A DNA stretch of 64,000 nt from Diphasiastrum complanatum (lineage: Eukaryota > Streptophyta > Lycopodiopsida > Lycopodiales > Lycopodiaceae): contig CM055113.1 in the NCBI GenBank assembly GCA_029204225.1, positions 4,231,194 through 4,295,193 on the forward strand. Direction: 5' to 3'. The notes beneath the pieces were generated by a model, which made no database searches, had not been told where the DNA came from, and saw nothing but the letters and a program-made list of their open reading frames with translations. Below are positions 10,301 through 19,348 of this stretch, piece by piece. Within the stretch, counting starts at the first letter, position 1. Each line of letters starts with the position of its first letter. Position numbers and translations under genes: made by a program.

Positions 10301-11294
10301 TACAATCCTTCTAATTTATGTGGATGACATTATTTTAAGTGGAGGGAACAAGGAAGATATAGAAGATATCAAGAAAGCACTAAAAAAAGAATTTGAAGTG
10401 CATGATCTTGGTCTTTTGAGCTATATCTTAGGAATAGAAGTAATTAGAACTTCTCAAATCACTTTTATTTCACAAGAGAAGTATGCTATTTCTATTCTCA
10501 ATAGATTTCATATGGTAGATGCAAATCCTATTGATACACCTATGGAATCACATGTAAAGCTAACTATAAGAGGTAATGAAAGATCCTTCGAGGACATTAC
10601 TCTCTATAGGAAGCTAATAGGTTCTCTTATATATCTAACCATCACAAGACCTGATTTATCTTATTGTGTTGGTAGATTAAGCCAATTCATGCAAGATCCT
10701 AGCATAGAACATTGGAAACTAGGAAAGAGGATCTTGAGATACATCTCGGGAACAAAAGATTTTGGCATTGTTTATAGAGGATCATCACCTAACTTATTTG
10801 GTTTTTCAGATTCAGATTTTGCAGGAGATCTTATGGATAGAAAATCCATAAATGCACATGCTATTTTCATAGGTGATGGAGCTATCTCATGGATGTCGAA
10901 GAAACAAGCAACTATATCACTTTCTTCTAGTGAGGCCGAGTACAAAGCTTTGACATCATGCACAAAGGAGATGGTGTGGATCAAGAGGATGATTATGGAG
11001 CTTCACTTGCTGGATTTTTCAGAGAGTCCAATCATCTTTTGTGACAACCTTTCAGCCCAAAGTCTAGCAAGCAATCCGGTTTTCCATGCAAGGAGCAAAC
11101 ATATCGAGGTGGCTTACCATTTTGTGAGAGAACAAGTGTTGGCAAAAGAGATCAAGCTTGAACATGTCCCATCAAAGGAATGTGTGGCTGATATCTTTAC
11201 CAAAGCATTGGGAAAGGACTTATTTTTCAAGCATAGAACAAGTCTTGGTGTACTTTCTAAATCTATGCTAAAACTAGTTGAAGAGGGAGTGTGA
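7344..11294 (+). CDS. Copia gag-pol polyprotein, 1316 aa, intact
   Basis: Single open frame encoding all Copia functions in the canonical order. Gag occupies about residues 1-240 (NYSTWKVRMES near the N-terminus) and is followed by a CCHC knuckle CFYCGVKGHFASDC at 245-258, which binds RNA. The protease active site is DSGA with Asp306. Integrase has an HHCC zinc-binding region from about His439 and a D503-D565-E601 triad with 35-residue D-E spacing. Reverse transcriptase has YVDD at 992-995. RNase H follows, with the LSSSEAEY motif near residue 1195. The Met at 7344 is the first in-frame ATG ahead of the gag homology, after a 0.6-kb leader. The last codons run through the polypurine tract, and the TGA stop is made from bases inside the 3' LTR. 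No frameshift or missing catalytic residue was seen. Gag is related to the truncated element at 20400. Confidence 0.97.
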   Translation: MATNGGYMLESNDRLTSLNYSTWKVRMESLLEMNELMDIVVGVEERPLAPQEQLRYDKRAKKALHMIKMNVTNELIKEVGKCTSSSEAWEALKKVYESKSTSRVLTLRRQIFSCMQKKSESGHAFVLRVKALNDELACINDGINNEELVQVILNGLLDDHANLVQSYAIQKCLPSVGDLQEVLLAEEFRLQARVGASSTSQGGEEEAMFSKGKFKGKGKSNWSKGQDQGEHSTFGKKKDRSKLKCFYCGVKGHFASDCFKKKRDQGEKQTNLTIDEGGDELLSNDAFVMSSCLLANHGDIDPWWIDSGATSHMTYHKEYFSSLMAFDGDRKVIYTANDGECTIKGIGTIPISLSTNRNIELKDVLLIPSITKNLLSVSQMLDKGFKVEFDGDACLIKKGCSIIAKGKRQGKLFKLDACVVANQVGCMANEQMSIQEVWHKRMGHLNYKALEVIAKKEVVRGLPKSLTCLNHVCEECALSKSHRLPYTRSISRSKMPFSLLHSDIHGVTTISNGGAKMYVTFIDDFSRFCWVYLLKSKDEVFDVFVKFKVAIETQFTTKIKCLRSDNGGEYISNKFKAFCDEHGIKREYTCPRTPQQNGVAERKNRTLCESAKAMRLNANLPKPFWSDALLCANFLCNRWPSVVLEGKTPFEALFGMKPNVKFLRTFGCICYFNITLDDRTKEDPSSRKGIFVGYSEVSKAYRIYVPSIKKVFTSRDVIFDESNIPKVVSSDDGVVATNVLDDNGVDDTLDVDVEEASSSQIPRRTPRHKVKPSRLTYDGKGKQVVDGSNYAFLTSFDVPSCVDEARQKEEWIQAMDLEFEALMKNNTWRLVELPKGKSAIGCKWIFKVKTNQDGSINKLKARLVAKGYAQEHGIDYEETFAPVAKMVSIRVIISLATLYGWDLWQLDISNAFLNGDLEEEVYMEQPESYVSHSKPNHVCFLQKSLYGLKQAPRSWYARLNSFLLSQNFTMSEYDHSLYFRISANDVTILLIYVDDIILSGGNKEDIEDIKKALKKEFEVHDLGLLSYILGIEVIRTSQITFISQEKYAISILNRFHMVDANPIDTPMESHVKLTIRGNERSFEDITLYRKLIGSLIYLTITRPDLSYCVGRLSQFMQDPSIEHWKLGKRILRYISGTKDFGIVYRGSSPNLFGFSDSDFAGDLMDRKSINAHAIFIGDGAISWMSKKQATISLSSSEAEYKALTSCTKEMVWIKRMIMELHLLDFSESPIIFCDNLSAQSLASNPVFHARSKHIEVAYHFVREQVLAKEIKLEHVPSKECVADIFTKALGKDLFFKHRTSLGVLSKSMLKLVEEGV
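11280..11289 (+). promoter_or_regulatory. Polypurine tract
   Basis: GAAGAGGGAG immediately precedes the 3' LTR start; this is the plus-strand priming site. Unusually, it is also translated as the last residues of gag-pol. Confidence 0.85.
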
Positions 11295-11942
11295 AAAATT
11301 GTCAACTAGTAGTATTTTCCTAACTTGAGATTTTGTAGGCCTATGGCCAAATAAAAGTTAGAGATAGGTTCATACATGTATGTAGAGGCCCAAAGTATGT
11401 GTACACTACTTTTGAGGTCACATTAATTAGAGGAGGTCGAGTGTGGAGCTCTTCTATTGGCTCATAATTTGGTGCATTCCTATTTGACCAAATTTCTAGG
11501 TAGATGGGTGAATCCTATTGGACCCCAATTTTAGCCTATCATAAGACAAGTGGCCAAGAGGCACTATGGCTGCTATAAATAGCCATCTCCACGAGTATGT
11601 ACACATCTCATTTTCATTCTATTGAATGAATGTTATGCTCTTTGAAGATCCATCTTCTTCTCTCTCACTTTTTTGTTCATATCTTGCATTCTAGCCACTA
11701 GAATTGTGATTTCTTTGTTGCTATGGCTTCACACGTGTGAAATGCAGGTTGTAGGCTCTGAAGTACGGACAGGGACAGCAAGTTTCTGTTTGTGGAAGCT
11801 TATGATCAGATCTTGATGTTTAGTTGATGTTTAGTATGCTTAACATCACAATTTCTATCATTTTTTCAATCTAGATGTGCATAACTTCCATGGCCAAGAT
11901 CTTTATGAAACTTTAGCATCTTTTGGATCTGAGTTTTTCACA
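11290..11942 (+). repeat. 3' LTR of intact Copia element
   Basis: 653 bp, same length and apparently same sequence as 6082-6734. It is followed directly by the second ATTTG of the target-site duplication. Confidence 0.97.
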
Positions 11943-11947
11943 ATTTG

Positions 11948-12270
11948 GTGATTCTTTTTGGTGTTAAAACGATGGTTCAACGATGGAAGTTTCAACGATG
12001 GATGCTATAACATAATAACATAATTATTATAACGATGGTTCCTATGATGGATGCTATAACATCCGTATCAGTGCTTCAACGATGTTTCAACGATGGTTCA
12101 ATGATGGATGCTCTAACATCTATATCAGTTCAACGATGGTTCAACGATGTCATCAAAAAAATTCGAGTCTTTCCAAAAATTTGAGTCATTCAAAAAATTT
12201 GAGTCGTTCTAAAAATTCGAGTCTTCCAAAAAATTCGAGTTTTCCAAAAAAATTTAGAAGCAATGCACAT
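11948..12270. repeat. ACGATGGTTCA and AAAATTCGAGT short tandem repeats
   Basis: About 11-15 bp units around TTCAACGATGG and GATGCTATAACAT fill 11970-12150. They are followed by five or more units of AAAAATTCGAGTCTTCC (12155-12255). Related AAAATTTGAGTC units reappear at 12958-13030. No gene is supported. Confidence 0.75.
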
Positions 12271-12786
12271 TCTAATTACCTGCTTGCACTCTCAACTATT
12301 TGCAACAATCCATCGAGAGCTTGGGATTGTTCTATGATGTCTTATTAGCTATTAATATATACAATCACTATCCTACAAATTCACATAGAGTATTCACATT
12401 CATTGGCATGGAAGAAATGGATTGTGTGTGTATATGTGTGTATGGATTTGTTGAAGGTGGTTCGTACTACAAAAGTTACTCACTCGCTGCAGCTCGTCTC
12501 TCACTACAGCTCTATATTACTCCTCAACTCTTCAGGACGTTGGGACAGATAGCTATCCCATAGATTCCATAGCTGCAAACTTAGATTGGGTGAATATGAT
12601 GGTGATTGATTATCATGCAAGTTGGGAGCCAAACACAATTGGAACACACACAACTCTAAACCATTTTCTTAAAATGTTTCCTAAACCATGTTTCCAAACC
12701 GTATTCAAGACGTTGGGACAGACAACTATCTCATAGATTCCATTTGTCTAGAATTGCCCTCAAGATTCATCCATTCGGCCTTATTT

Positions 12787-12865
<79 letters not shown>

Positions 12866-13079
12866 TGTTTGTGTGTCTGTGCATGTATTTAATGTGTGGG
12901 TTTATAAAAAATTGAAGCAGCAACAATTTCATATTCCAATATTTTAATTTGATCTTTTGAAAAAATTTGAGTCTTAAGAAAAATTCGAGTCATTTACAAA
13001 ATTTGATCCTTTGGAAAAATGTAAGTCTTCAAGCGTTCATTGCCTCTGATTAGTTGTTGATCTTCTTGAACCTTTAGCT
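12271..13079. other. Intergenic, with a (TA)n(GA)n microsatellite
   Basis: No coding homology was recognised. It holds a TA run followed by about 31 GA units (12786-12862), plus a few more AAATTTGAGTC-type units at 12958-13030. A repeated phrase GACGTTGGGACAGA(T/C)A occurs near 12536 and 12711. Confidence 0.6.
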
Positions 13080-13390
13080 TCTTACCTCTCCTTGGCCAGT
13101 GTACACCACAATTTTGCCCATATCCGAATGTCATCACTGTAATTTTCATCTGTGCTGATCACAACACTAATTGCAACAGAAACACCAAAGGCGGAATCCT
13201 TTGCTAGTATGTAATCAATGCTAGTTCTGATTTGCTTATGGACACCCAAAATACACATCTGTTTTTGAAACTGAGACTGTCCCCCACATTCACGCCAGCT
13301 TGCCCTCGTCCTATCCTGGGCCCAGCCCATCTTTGTGCTCCAAGCACTCCTTCCAGATCTGCTCAAAAGTGAGATGCAAATGCTGCACCG
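13080..13390 (-). pseudogene. SRA-domain (SUVH-like) fragment
   Basis: The minus strand encodes pieces of an SRA domain, the methyl-cytosine-reading domain of SUVH histone methyltransferases: GVNVGDSLSF, then GVHKQIRTSIDYI, then AFGVSVAISVVIS, then NYSDD and finally KIVVYTGQGE. This is the family's usual order (GxxxGDxF, GxHxQxxxGIDY, ASS-type SIVxSGGYxDD, LxYxGQGG). The segments lie in different frames, so at least two indels are present. The glycine of GGY and the SET region are absent. A (CT)n run separates it from a dioxygenase relic in the same orientation. It is most likely a captured or retained exon fragment, not a working gene. Confidence 0.6.
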
Positions 13391-13395
13391 CATGT

Positions 13396-13397
<2 letters not shown>

Positions 13398-13447
<50 letters not shown>
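13398..13447. repeat. (CT)n microsatellite
   Basis: About 25 uninterrupted CT units lying between the SRA fragment and the dioxygenase fragment. Confidence 0.95.
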
Positions 13448-13450
<3 letters not shown>

Positions 13451-14016
13451 ACTGTTAAGATACTAGGAAGAAACAGTGAATAAATTAAAATCCTCGCCAC
13501 CTCCGTTAGACCATAACTTCTCAGTGTGCTCATCAACACATGTGGGATTGTAGAATAGCTGAAAGCTTTCATGCCAAATCAAGTTGGCAAAGATGTGCGC
13601 GTCTGCCCCAGAGTAGAACCCAATCTCCTGGTTGGAAGGGCAAGACGTGTTTCTCTTGATCTCAATTGGCAACGAAAATAGTCGCCACATCTGTTCTTCT
13701 AATCTGCGTAGCAGATCAGAGTTCAGTCCATGGCTAGAAATATGTATGAATCCCCACTCTTGGCATCCTTGAGAAGTTGTCCCAGCTCCTCATCACCTAC
13801 GTTCCGCAGCTTTTGAAGATCGATAACTGGCAGATCTGCACCAATTTCTTCCACCTGATCATCTTCATCCTTTGGCCACATGAAGTCCTGCATCTTTCTC
13901 ATGCCACATTCCAGAAAAGCAGTGATGGTGTCTACACTGATTTTGACATCATCGTACTTGCCTCCCAAGTTTTGGTTGCCATCAACACTGTTGTTACCTT
14001 CTCCTTCTATTCCCAT
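13448..14016 (-). pseudogene. 2-oxoglutarate/Fe(II) dioxygenase N-terminal fragment
   Basis: Minus-strand reading from an ATG at 14016 gives an acidic leader followed by LPVIDLQKL, the hallmark start of the DIOX_N domain of plant 2OG oxygenases. A one-base deletion near 13753 then changes frame. On the far side the frame resumes with FIHISSHGLNSDLLRRLEEQ and MWRLFSLPIEIKR, which match the family's GFFxIxNHGI and FFxLPxExK segments. The expected Trp before GF lies at the damaged codon. The Fe(II)-binding HxD...H core is missing, since coding similarity stops at the (CT)n run. The product class (hormone or flavonoid enzyme, for example) cannot be decided from the N-terminus alone. Confidence 0.65.
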
Positions 14017-14162
14017 AACTGAAGGCTCGAGAGATGGCTCGAGAGAGAGTGAGATGGCAAGAGAGAGAGACCTGTGAGAGAGAGATAGAGAGAAAGTCGA
14101 TCTAGAGAGATAGACAGCGTGCGCTCTGGGGAGAAAATTGGAAATTTGAAATGTGTGTGGGT

Positions 14163-14181
14163 AAAAAAAAAAAAAAAAAAA
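14163..14181 (+). repeat. Poly(A) run
   Basis: Homopolymeric A stretch with an adjacent ACAAAAACAA; on the minus strand it forms a T-rich stretch upstream of the dioxygenase relic. Its significance is unclear. Confidence 0.7.
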
Positions 14182-14348
14182 CAAAAACAAGCTTGTAGTT
14201 GTGGTTTTTTACACGTATTTTTTTTTTCAAACATTTTTTTGATCTTTTCTTTGCAAATGAGTGAAATTTTTCGCAAGCACAGCGTGACATTTTCGGCGGC
14301 AAAACACACACAGTCTCTAAAATAGTTTTATACTATATAGATAATAAT

Positions 14349-14470
14349 GGGGAGGAAATCCATGCATCCTCCTCCCCATACATGGATCCTCTTTTTTTAG
14401 ATTTTTAGTTCAAAAAATGTGTATGCATGGGTGAGGGGAGGAGGATGCATGGGTCCTCACCCATGCATAC
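14349..14470. repeat. Cluster of perfect inverted repeats
   Basis: Two overlapping perfect inverted repeats occur. Arms 14360-14377 and 14435-14452 are 18 bp (CCATGCATCCTCCTCCCC and its complement). Arms 14421-14436 and 14455-14470 are 16 bp (GTATGCATGGGTGAGG and its complement). The two pairings are mutually exclusive, so alternative cruciforms or hairpins are possible. A (TA)n run follows at 14487. Confidence 0.85.
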
Positions 14471-14482
14471 AAAAGCGTACAT

Positions 14483-14486
<4 letters not shown>

Positions 14487-14525
<39 letters not shown>

Positions 14526-14640
14526 TATATCCAACGGTACCAGGATCCACGAATCCCGGTACCGTGGATCCATACTGGTACCGTCGCGGATCCATACTAA
14601 TCCGCGGTACCAAAAAATATATATATATATATATATATTG
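14487..14640. repeat. (TA)n tracts flanking GGTACC/GGATCC-rich palindromic block
   Basis: TA runs at about 14487-14525 and 14614-14638 enclose a segment with repeated GGTACC, GGATCC and CCGCGG-type palindromes (14536-14612). It may be a small MITE-like or satellite remnant; no terminal repeats could be defined. Confidence 0.6.
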
Positions 14641-15276
14641 CAAAAATACAAAGGAATTATTTTTTTTTTGTCTTGCACTGAAATGCCTTGCAAATGATGA
14701 ATATAGTTGCACTTGATGGTTTGATCCATGGTGGCGGCTTTGCAAATGGATTCAATTTTTTACACGGAATGCACTATGCCATTTCTCTACAACCAACTAT
14801 GCAACTTTGTGGTTCGAAACTTTTCTAAATGCAAAACCTCGCTCAGTCTCTTATGTGTTTTTTATGGAATGAGACCTCTTGAATTCTAATGGATGGAAGG
14901 AATGTCTTTAATGGGGAGTGGAACAAATCAACAGTTCAATGATGAGGGTGTGTGTAATCCAGTTTGTTTTAAAGATGAACTCTATTACACACACAAAATT
15001 GCCAGGACCCATATCCAGAAAATACTAGCTAGAACTCTTTCTAGTACCAAATGCAAAAGCATATTCGAAGCTGAAAATGGTTGATGCAGAGGTAAAAATT
15101 ATTCAATATCGGATCGACGTGCCCTTGTAGTTATTGATTGGTTTATTTTCATACGTGTGCACTTATCCGATATTCAAAAAATATTTTTTTAATATCGGTT
15201 CGACGCGCCCTTGTTTTCGTTGTAGATTTAGTTATAACATCTTGCACGTTGATCCGATATCTCATAATGTTAATAT
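14641..15276. other. Unassigned intergenic sequence
   Basis: No recognisable gene. Two similar phrases, ATATCGGATCGACGTGCCCTTG (near 15107) and ATATCGGTTCGACGCGCCCTTG (near 15193), lie about 86 bp apart, with TATCCGATAT palindromes between and after them. This suggests a degenerate tandem duplication. Confidence 0.5.
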
Positions 15277-15392
15277 TTGGATTCTACAGTCCTCAGCAGG
15301 TTGATTCTGTCAGCTGTGGTTGGTATACTATATGCAATGCCAAATACTTTTAATTGGCTTGCAGTACAAGTTGGACTTCCAAATTTGGAAGA
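15277..15392 (+). pseudogene. Possible Ulp1 (C48) protease C-terminal scrap
   Basis: Reads PQQVDSVSCGWYTICNA, resembling the catalytic-Cys segment of Ulp1-type SUMO proteases (PQQ.NSxDCGxYVLxNA). The frame then breaks and resumes as NWLAVQVGLPNLEE before a possible GTAATC donor. No catalytic His or Asp segment could be placed upstream, so this is at most an exon scrap, perhaps captured by a MULE-type transposon. The match is short and the call is tentative. Confidence 0.35.
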
Positions 15393-15867
15393 GGTAATCT
15401 TCGATTAATAACTTTTAATTGTGTTTTTGTTTTTTCCTGATTCAAATTAATATTAACTGATCTTTGATTAATTGCATTTAAGTGTGTTTATGTTTTTTTT
15501 TTCAGTTTAAATGCCCGAAGGTCTCCCCAATGGAGATAATGCACTTCAGGCAGGAGACCATTGATCGAAAATTCATATGCAGTTGCAATGGCCGAGTGTT
15601 CTCCACCCAAGCTACTTCCAACTGGAGAAATGGATTTAGAGATCATAGATAGTTGATACTGATTAATGATGTGGATGAGACACATGTATAGAAAATTTTA
15701 ATAGAAATATATTTATGGTTTTTCTATGAATGTTCTTACTTGTTGTTCTTTCTCTTATCAATTCAGGTTATGATTCATTCATCTTCAATTTCTACGGTTT
15801 TCGGACATGTTTGTTTTTCATAGCCTTGGTCTGCCTTGCCTTTACCATGGTTTTTTTTAAATAAGGT
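15393..15867. other. Unassigned; contains source of a local duplication
   Basis: CTCCCCAATGGAGATAATGC at about 15524 and TCAGGTTATGATTCATTCAT at about 15764 both recur, close together, at 16107-16187. No coding homology was recognised. Confidence 0.5.
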
Positions 15868-15869
15868 CA

Positions 15870-15968
15870 AGATGATGATCTGATCGAACCTTTGCCACAA
15901 CCAATCCAAACATGCGACATTAGTTCACTTAGATTTGTTGCATCAAAGCTTTGATCAGATCATCATCT
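15870..15968. repeat. Perfect 16-bp inverted repeat
   Basis: AGATGATGATCTGATC (15870-15885) and its exact complement (15953-15968) are separated by 67 bases. No terminal-repeat transposon structure was otherwise seen. Confidence 0.8.
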
Positions 15969-16192
15969 GAACATATACAAATATGCCAAGACAAGAACAA
16001 TACAGACCAAGGCAATGAAGACCAAAAATACAACCGATATATACAAGACCTCAACAAGGGCAAGCGTCGATTTGATATCTGATTGTAGTGGTCACTGGAG
16101 TTCAAGTCACTGAAGATCTCCCCAATGGAGATAATGCATTTCTTGTTTATTTTCTTGTTATTAATTCAGGTTATGATTCATTCATCGTGAGA

Positions 16193-16205
16193 TGCTCTGA
16201 TACCA
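16193..16205 (-). promoter_or_regulatory. Minus-strand Copia primer-binding-site-like sequence
   Basis: The minus strand reads TGGTATCAGAGCA, identical over 12 bases to the Copia initiator-Met primer site at 6735. If genuine, an LTR remnant on the minus strand lies to its right, starting about 16208. The far LTR edge could not be located and no Copia coding sequence follows, so it may be a solo remnant or chance. Confidence 0.35.
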
Positions 16206-16736
16206 CTAATGAATCTAGGGGAGAAAATTCACTAAACAGTCGCGACTCTCTTTCAAGATTCGGATGGAGTTCAGATGCGTTTGCTGGGCACTACTAGCTG
16301 AAACACTCCTGCAATCCTCCAGAGAGTAGTCAGTTACTACGGATCTACGTTCATAAAATTAATACAGCATTCGACTTAATTTCGACCAAGGTGCGGAATT
16401 CAAAGGGAACAAGAAAACTCAGACATAATAAAATAAACAACATAAGCATTCAACATCCAAGATCAGACACAACTAGAAAATAATCTATATTGATTTTCTC
16501 TTATTTCTTCAGGGCACTACATGCGAATCCACGCAGTGCGTTGGCATGAGAGAAGCACGGTTCTCTCACGAGTAGTAATCTCACTTCACTAGTGGACAAT
16601 TGGGTCTTCTCGCATGCAAGCGGAGCTTCTGTCTGTGTTCGTCTTGATTGCTTACTAGCATTAGACTTCTTCAATATCTCTTCTCTTAGTTACACTCGGT
16701 GTATCATGTTTTGATATATGTCAAGTAATTCTAAGT
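16206..16736. other. Possible LTR remnant (minus strand), unassigned
   Basis: Sequence between the primer-site-like motif and the Gypsy fragment. It has no coding homology; composition and position suit a Copia LTR in reverse orientation, but no second copy was found in the window. Confidence 0.25.
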
Positions 16737-16739
16737 CAG

Positions 16740-17790
16740 AAGGACGACCAGAAGAAGGATCATCCCATCTACTATGTGAGTCAACAGCTCAGTGCATCAG
16801 AGAATAATTATTCGGCTATAGAAAGGGAAGCACTTGGCATGATTTTCACTGTTAAAAAATTTCGGCATTACTTGCTGGGATATGCATTTATTTTTCATGT
16901 GGATCATTATGCTCTTAAGTATCTTGTAAATAAACCAGATCTATCAAGACGAATTGCTCGATGGGTTCTACTTCTGCAGGAATTCAGTTATCAAGTAGAG
17001 CTTCGTCAAGGAAAATATCATACGAATGTTGATTATCAATTGCGACTCAGCACTGGAAAAACTAAAGACCCTATCAATGATGATTTTCCAGACGGACATT
17101 TGTTCAAGATTTCATCTACAAATTCGCTATATTCTGATATCATTACTTATCTTAAGGATCAATTATATCCGGATGGTTACGATTTGGAGCAAAAGACAGT
17201 TTTTCAATATAAGGTAGCACCTTATACAATTATTAACAATGTTCTGTACGAGCTTGGTGCTGACCGTCAACTACGAAGATGTCTCAAAACTAAAGACATT
17301 AAAAAGGTCGTTAAGGCCTTACACTCATAAGATGCTGGTGGACATTTTGCTTTGAAGAATACAGTTAATAAGATATTGACTGCCAAGTACTGGTGGCCAA
17401 CAATGTTCAAGGATGTGTCAAACTTTATTCGTTCATGTGATCCATGCTAGAGATCTGGTAAGCCTACAAAAGCAATGAATTGGCAGTTGACAGCAATCCT
17501 GCCTCTTGCACCATTCGAGAAGTGGGGGATTGACTTTGTCGGTCCAATCAAACCTGTTACCCGACATATGAAATATTGTTACATTCTAGTTGCAACGGAT
17601 TATGCTACCAAGGACGTTGAAGCAGAGGCGACGAAACGAAACGATGCAAAAACTGTCGCGATGTTCTTATTCAAATATATCATCACCAGATATGGTTGTC
17701 CACTCGAACTAGTAAGCGACTGAGGTATACATTTTTTAAATGACACTATACGGTTGCTGACAACTTATTTCCTGATCAAACACAGAAAAC
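16740..17790 (+). pseudogene. Ty3/Gypsy RNase H-integrase fragment
   Basis: It begins inside RNase H (IYYVSQQLSASENNYSAIER, HYLLGYAFIFHVDH, RIARWVLLLQEFSYQVE). It continues through the integrase HHCC zinc finger (GGHFALKNTVNKIL...WWPTMF...FIRSCDPC) into the integrase core with WGIDFVGPI (first Asp) and LVSD (second Asp). Stops interrupt the frame at about 17328, 17449 and 17721, and the region after the second Asp is cut off near 17790. The DDE glutamate and LTRs are missing. Gag, protease and RT are absent upstream, so both ends are truncated. It cannot encode a working enzyme. Confidence 0.9.
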
Positions 17791-19096
17791 CGTTGCGTGT
17801 TTCCCAAACATTGTGTACCTCGACTCATATGTAACAGGCTTATGCCCTGCTATTCCATCAGTTCAATACATTCACTTTCCTAACCCAATCTGACGCACTC
17901 CACCTAACATGCTTTGACATAGTTCCTAATGTGATCTGATGCTCAGATCGAAGAAGTTGTGTTGTTGGCAATATGTTGATGGATGAAGGGCAGCATGGAA
18001 AATGCACGCAAATCTCTAACGATTGAAAGTAGATTGGTTGGTAGTGCATGAAGGCTTATTGAAGGCGCCCTCATGTAGCGATGGATGAGCGATGAGGGCC
18101 ATAGTGGATAAATGGTAGACCTGTTGTTGTCAGTCGTGTGTAGACCATCGTGAAACGTATTCCTTCCTGTGCCTGTACATGGAGAAGCGATTTGCCTATA
18201 ACAAGATGCAGAAACACCATCCCTCCTTGACTGAACTGGCAAACCAACTGGGCATGCATTGTGTGAGGCTCGACCATTTGGGAGGTTGATCCGATGCTGA
18301 CGCCAGAACATTTTCAGGTGCTATGAGAAGTTGATATCTCTTGATGCTACTTGCTGGAAAATGAAACAATATAATAGCAATCTTTCAAGAGTCTTGAATT
18401 CCTTCAACGACCATTCGAATGTTCGTGAATGGAGAAAACGATAGTTCATAGATATCAGAGGATGAGAAGCGCGATGGAGCATTAAAGAAAGCCTTGTGTG
18501 GAGGCGCCTGAAAACCAGTAATAATACTCCTTGAGAGTAAGAGCATGTGAAATTAAGTGACACATTGAGAAGCTTCACACCTTCAATAAGAAAGGAACAG
18601 ACCCATAAATTGGACCATGCCTTTAATTGTTCATTTTGGCCTTTAATAGTTCTGAAAAATGAAAACACATGGACATCACTAATTCATTAAGAGGCCTATG
18701 GTACAAGACCTCCTAGCCAAATATTAGCTCTAAGGGATTGAACATCCGAAGATGATTACACATCATTGTGTATACAGCTCATTAACATTCGATAGATAGC
18801 TCCATAGTCACAATGTCGTAGATAGCTTGATAACTCCACTTTTCTAGCATCTTAGACAGTGACTTAAATACTTCAGGTGATGCTTTGTTAGATAACTACT
18901 TAGATAGAGTAGAATCAACAAGGAGTTCTTGAACTGTAACCAGGGACTGCTCCAAAAGGATCGACAAACTCCGAATGCTCTTACAAGATCCCAAGAATTT
19001 GGATTACCACAACAAAGTATTGTAACATTCCATCAATTTCCATTACATGTGATTCCAAAACAAAAGTAACATGTGATTTCAAAACAACAGTACATA
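17791..19096. other. Unassigned sequence
   Basis: No gene family recognised on either strand. Minus-strand frames of 122 aa (17943-18311) and 115 aa (18321-18668) exist without recognisable motifs. A weak MFNPLELIFG phrase on the minus strand near 18720 could be a decayed Gypsy integrase end, but it is too short to call. Confidence 0.4.
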
Positions 19097-19338
19097 TCAT
19101 GCCAAAATTTAATCCGCACTACATAGCATTACATAGCAATCGCATAATATTAAGGGACGGATTTCGTTACCATTGGGTCGAAAAATCAGAATTTTTCGAT
19201 ACGAGATTGACTCTGAAAATTCGTGATTTTTCGATATCTAAATTCAAAAAAAATTTGATCTTGAAAATCAGACATCCACCCAGTGATGCCAAAATTTAAT
19301 CTGCACTACATAGCATTATATAGCAATCATATAATATT
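19097..19338. repeat. Direct duplication of about 55 bp
   Basis: ATGCCAAAATTTAATC(C/T)GCACTACATAGCATTA(C/T)ATAGCAATC occurs at about 19098 and 19284, the copies 186 bp apart and about 90 percent alike. The intervening sequence is rich in AAAATTCGTGATTTTTCGAT-type repeats. The second copy ends just before the Copia LTR at 19349. Confidence 0.8.
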
Positions 19339-19348
19339 TACAGTATGG

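Larger units (their letters stand above)
6082..11942 (+). mobile_element. Intact full-length Ty1/Copia LTR retrotransposon
   Basis: The element is 5,861 bp with two 653-bp LTRs that look identical on reading through, starting TGTGAAAAATTG and ending TTTTTCACA. A perfect 5-bp target-site duplication ATTTG flanks it (6077-6081 and 11943-11947). It carries a primer-binding site, a 5' leader, one uninterrupted gag-pol frame and a polypurine tract, in that order. Identical LTRs plus an open frame indicate a very recent insertion; it may be autonomous. It landed at the edge of the GA/GTGAGAACC satellite. Confidence 0.97.

Noticed and set aside
7323-11305. Several antisense and alternative-frame open stretches within the Copia gag-pol
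   Set aside because: They are shadows of the 1316-aa frame with no independent homology.
12744-12947. Arg-Glu repeat protein over the (GA)n tract
   Set aside because: Pure microsatellite translation.
18690-18740. Gypsy integrase C-terminal motif MFNPLELIFG on the minus strand
   Set aside because: Too short, with a stop directly after it and no supporting integrase sequence next to it.
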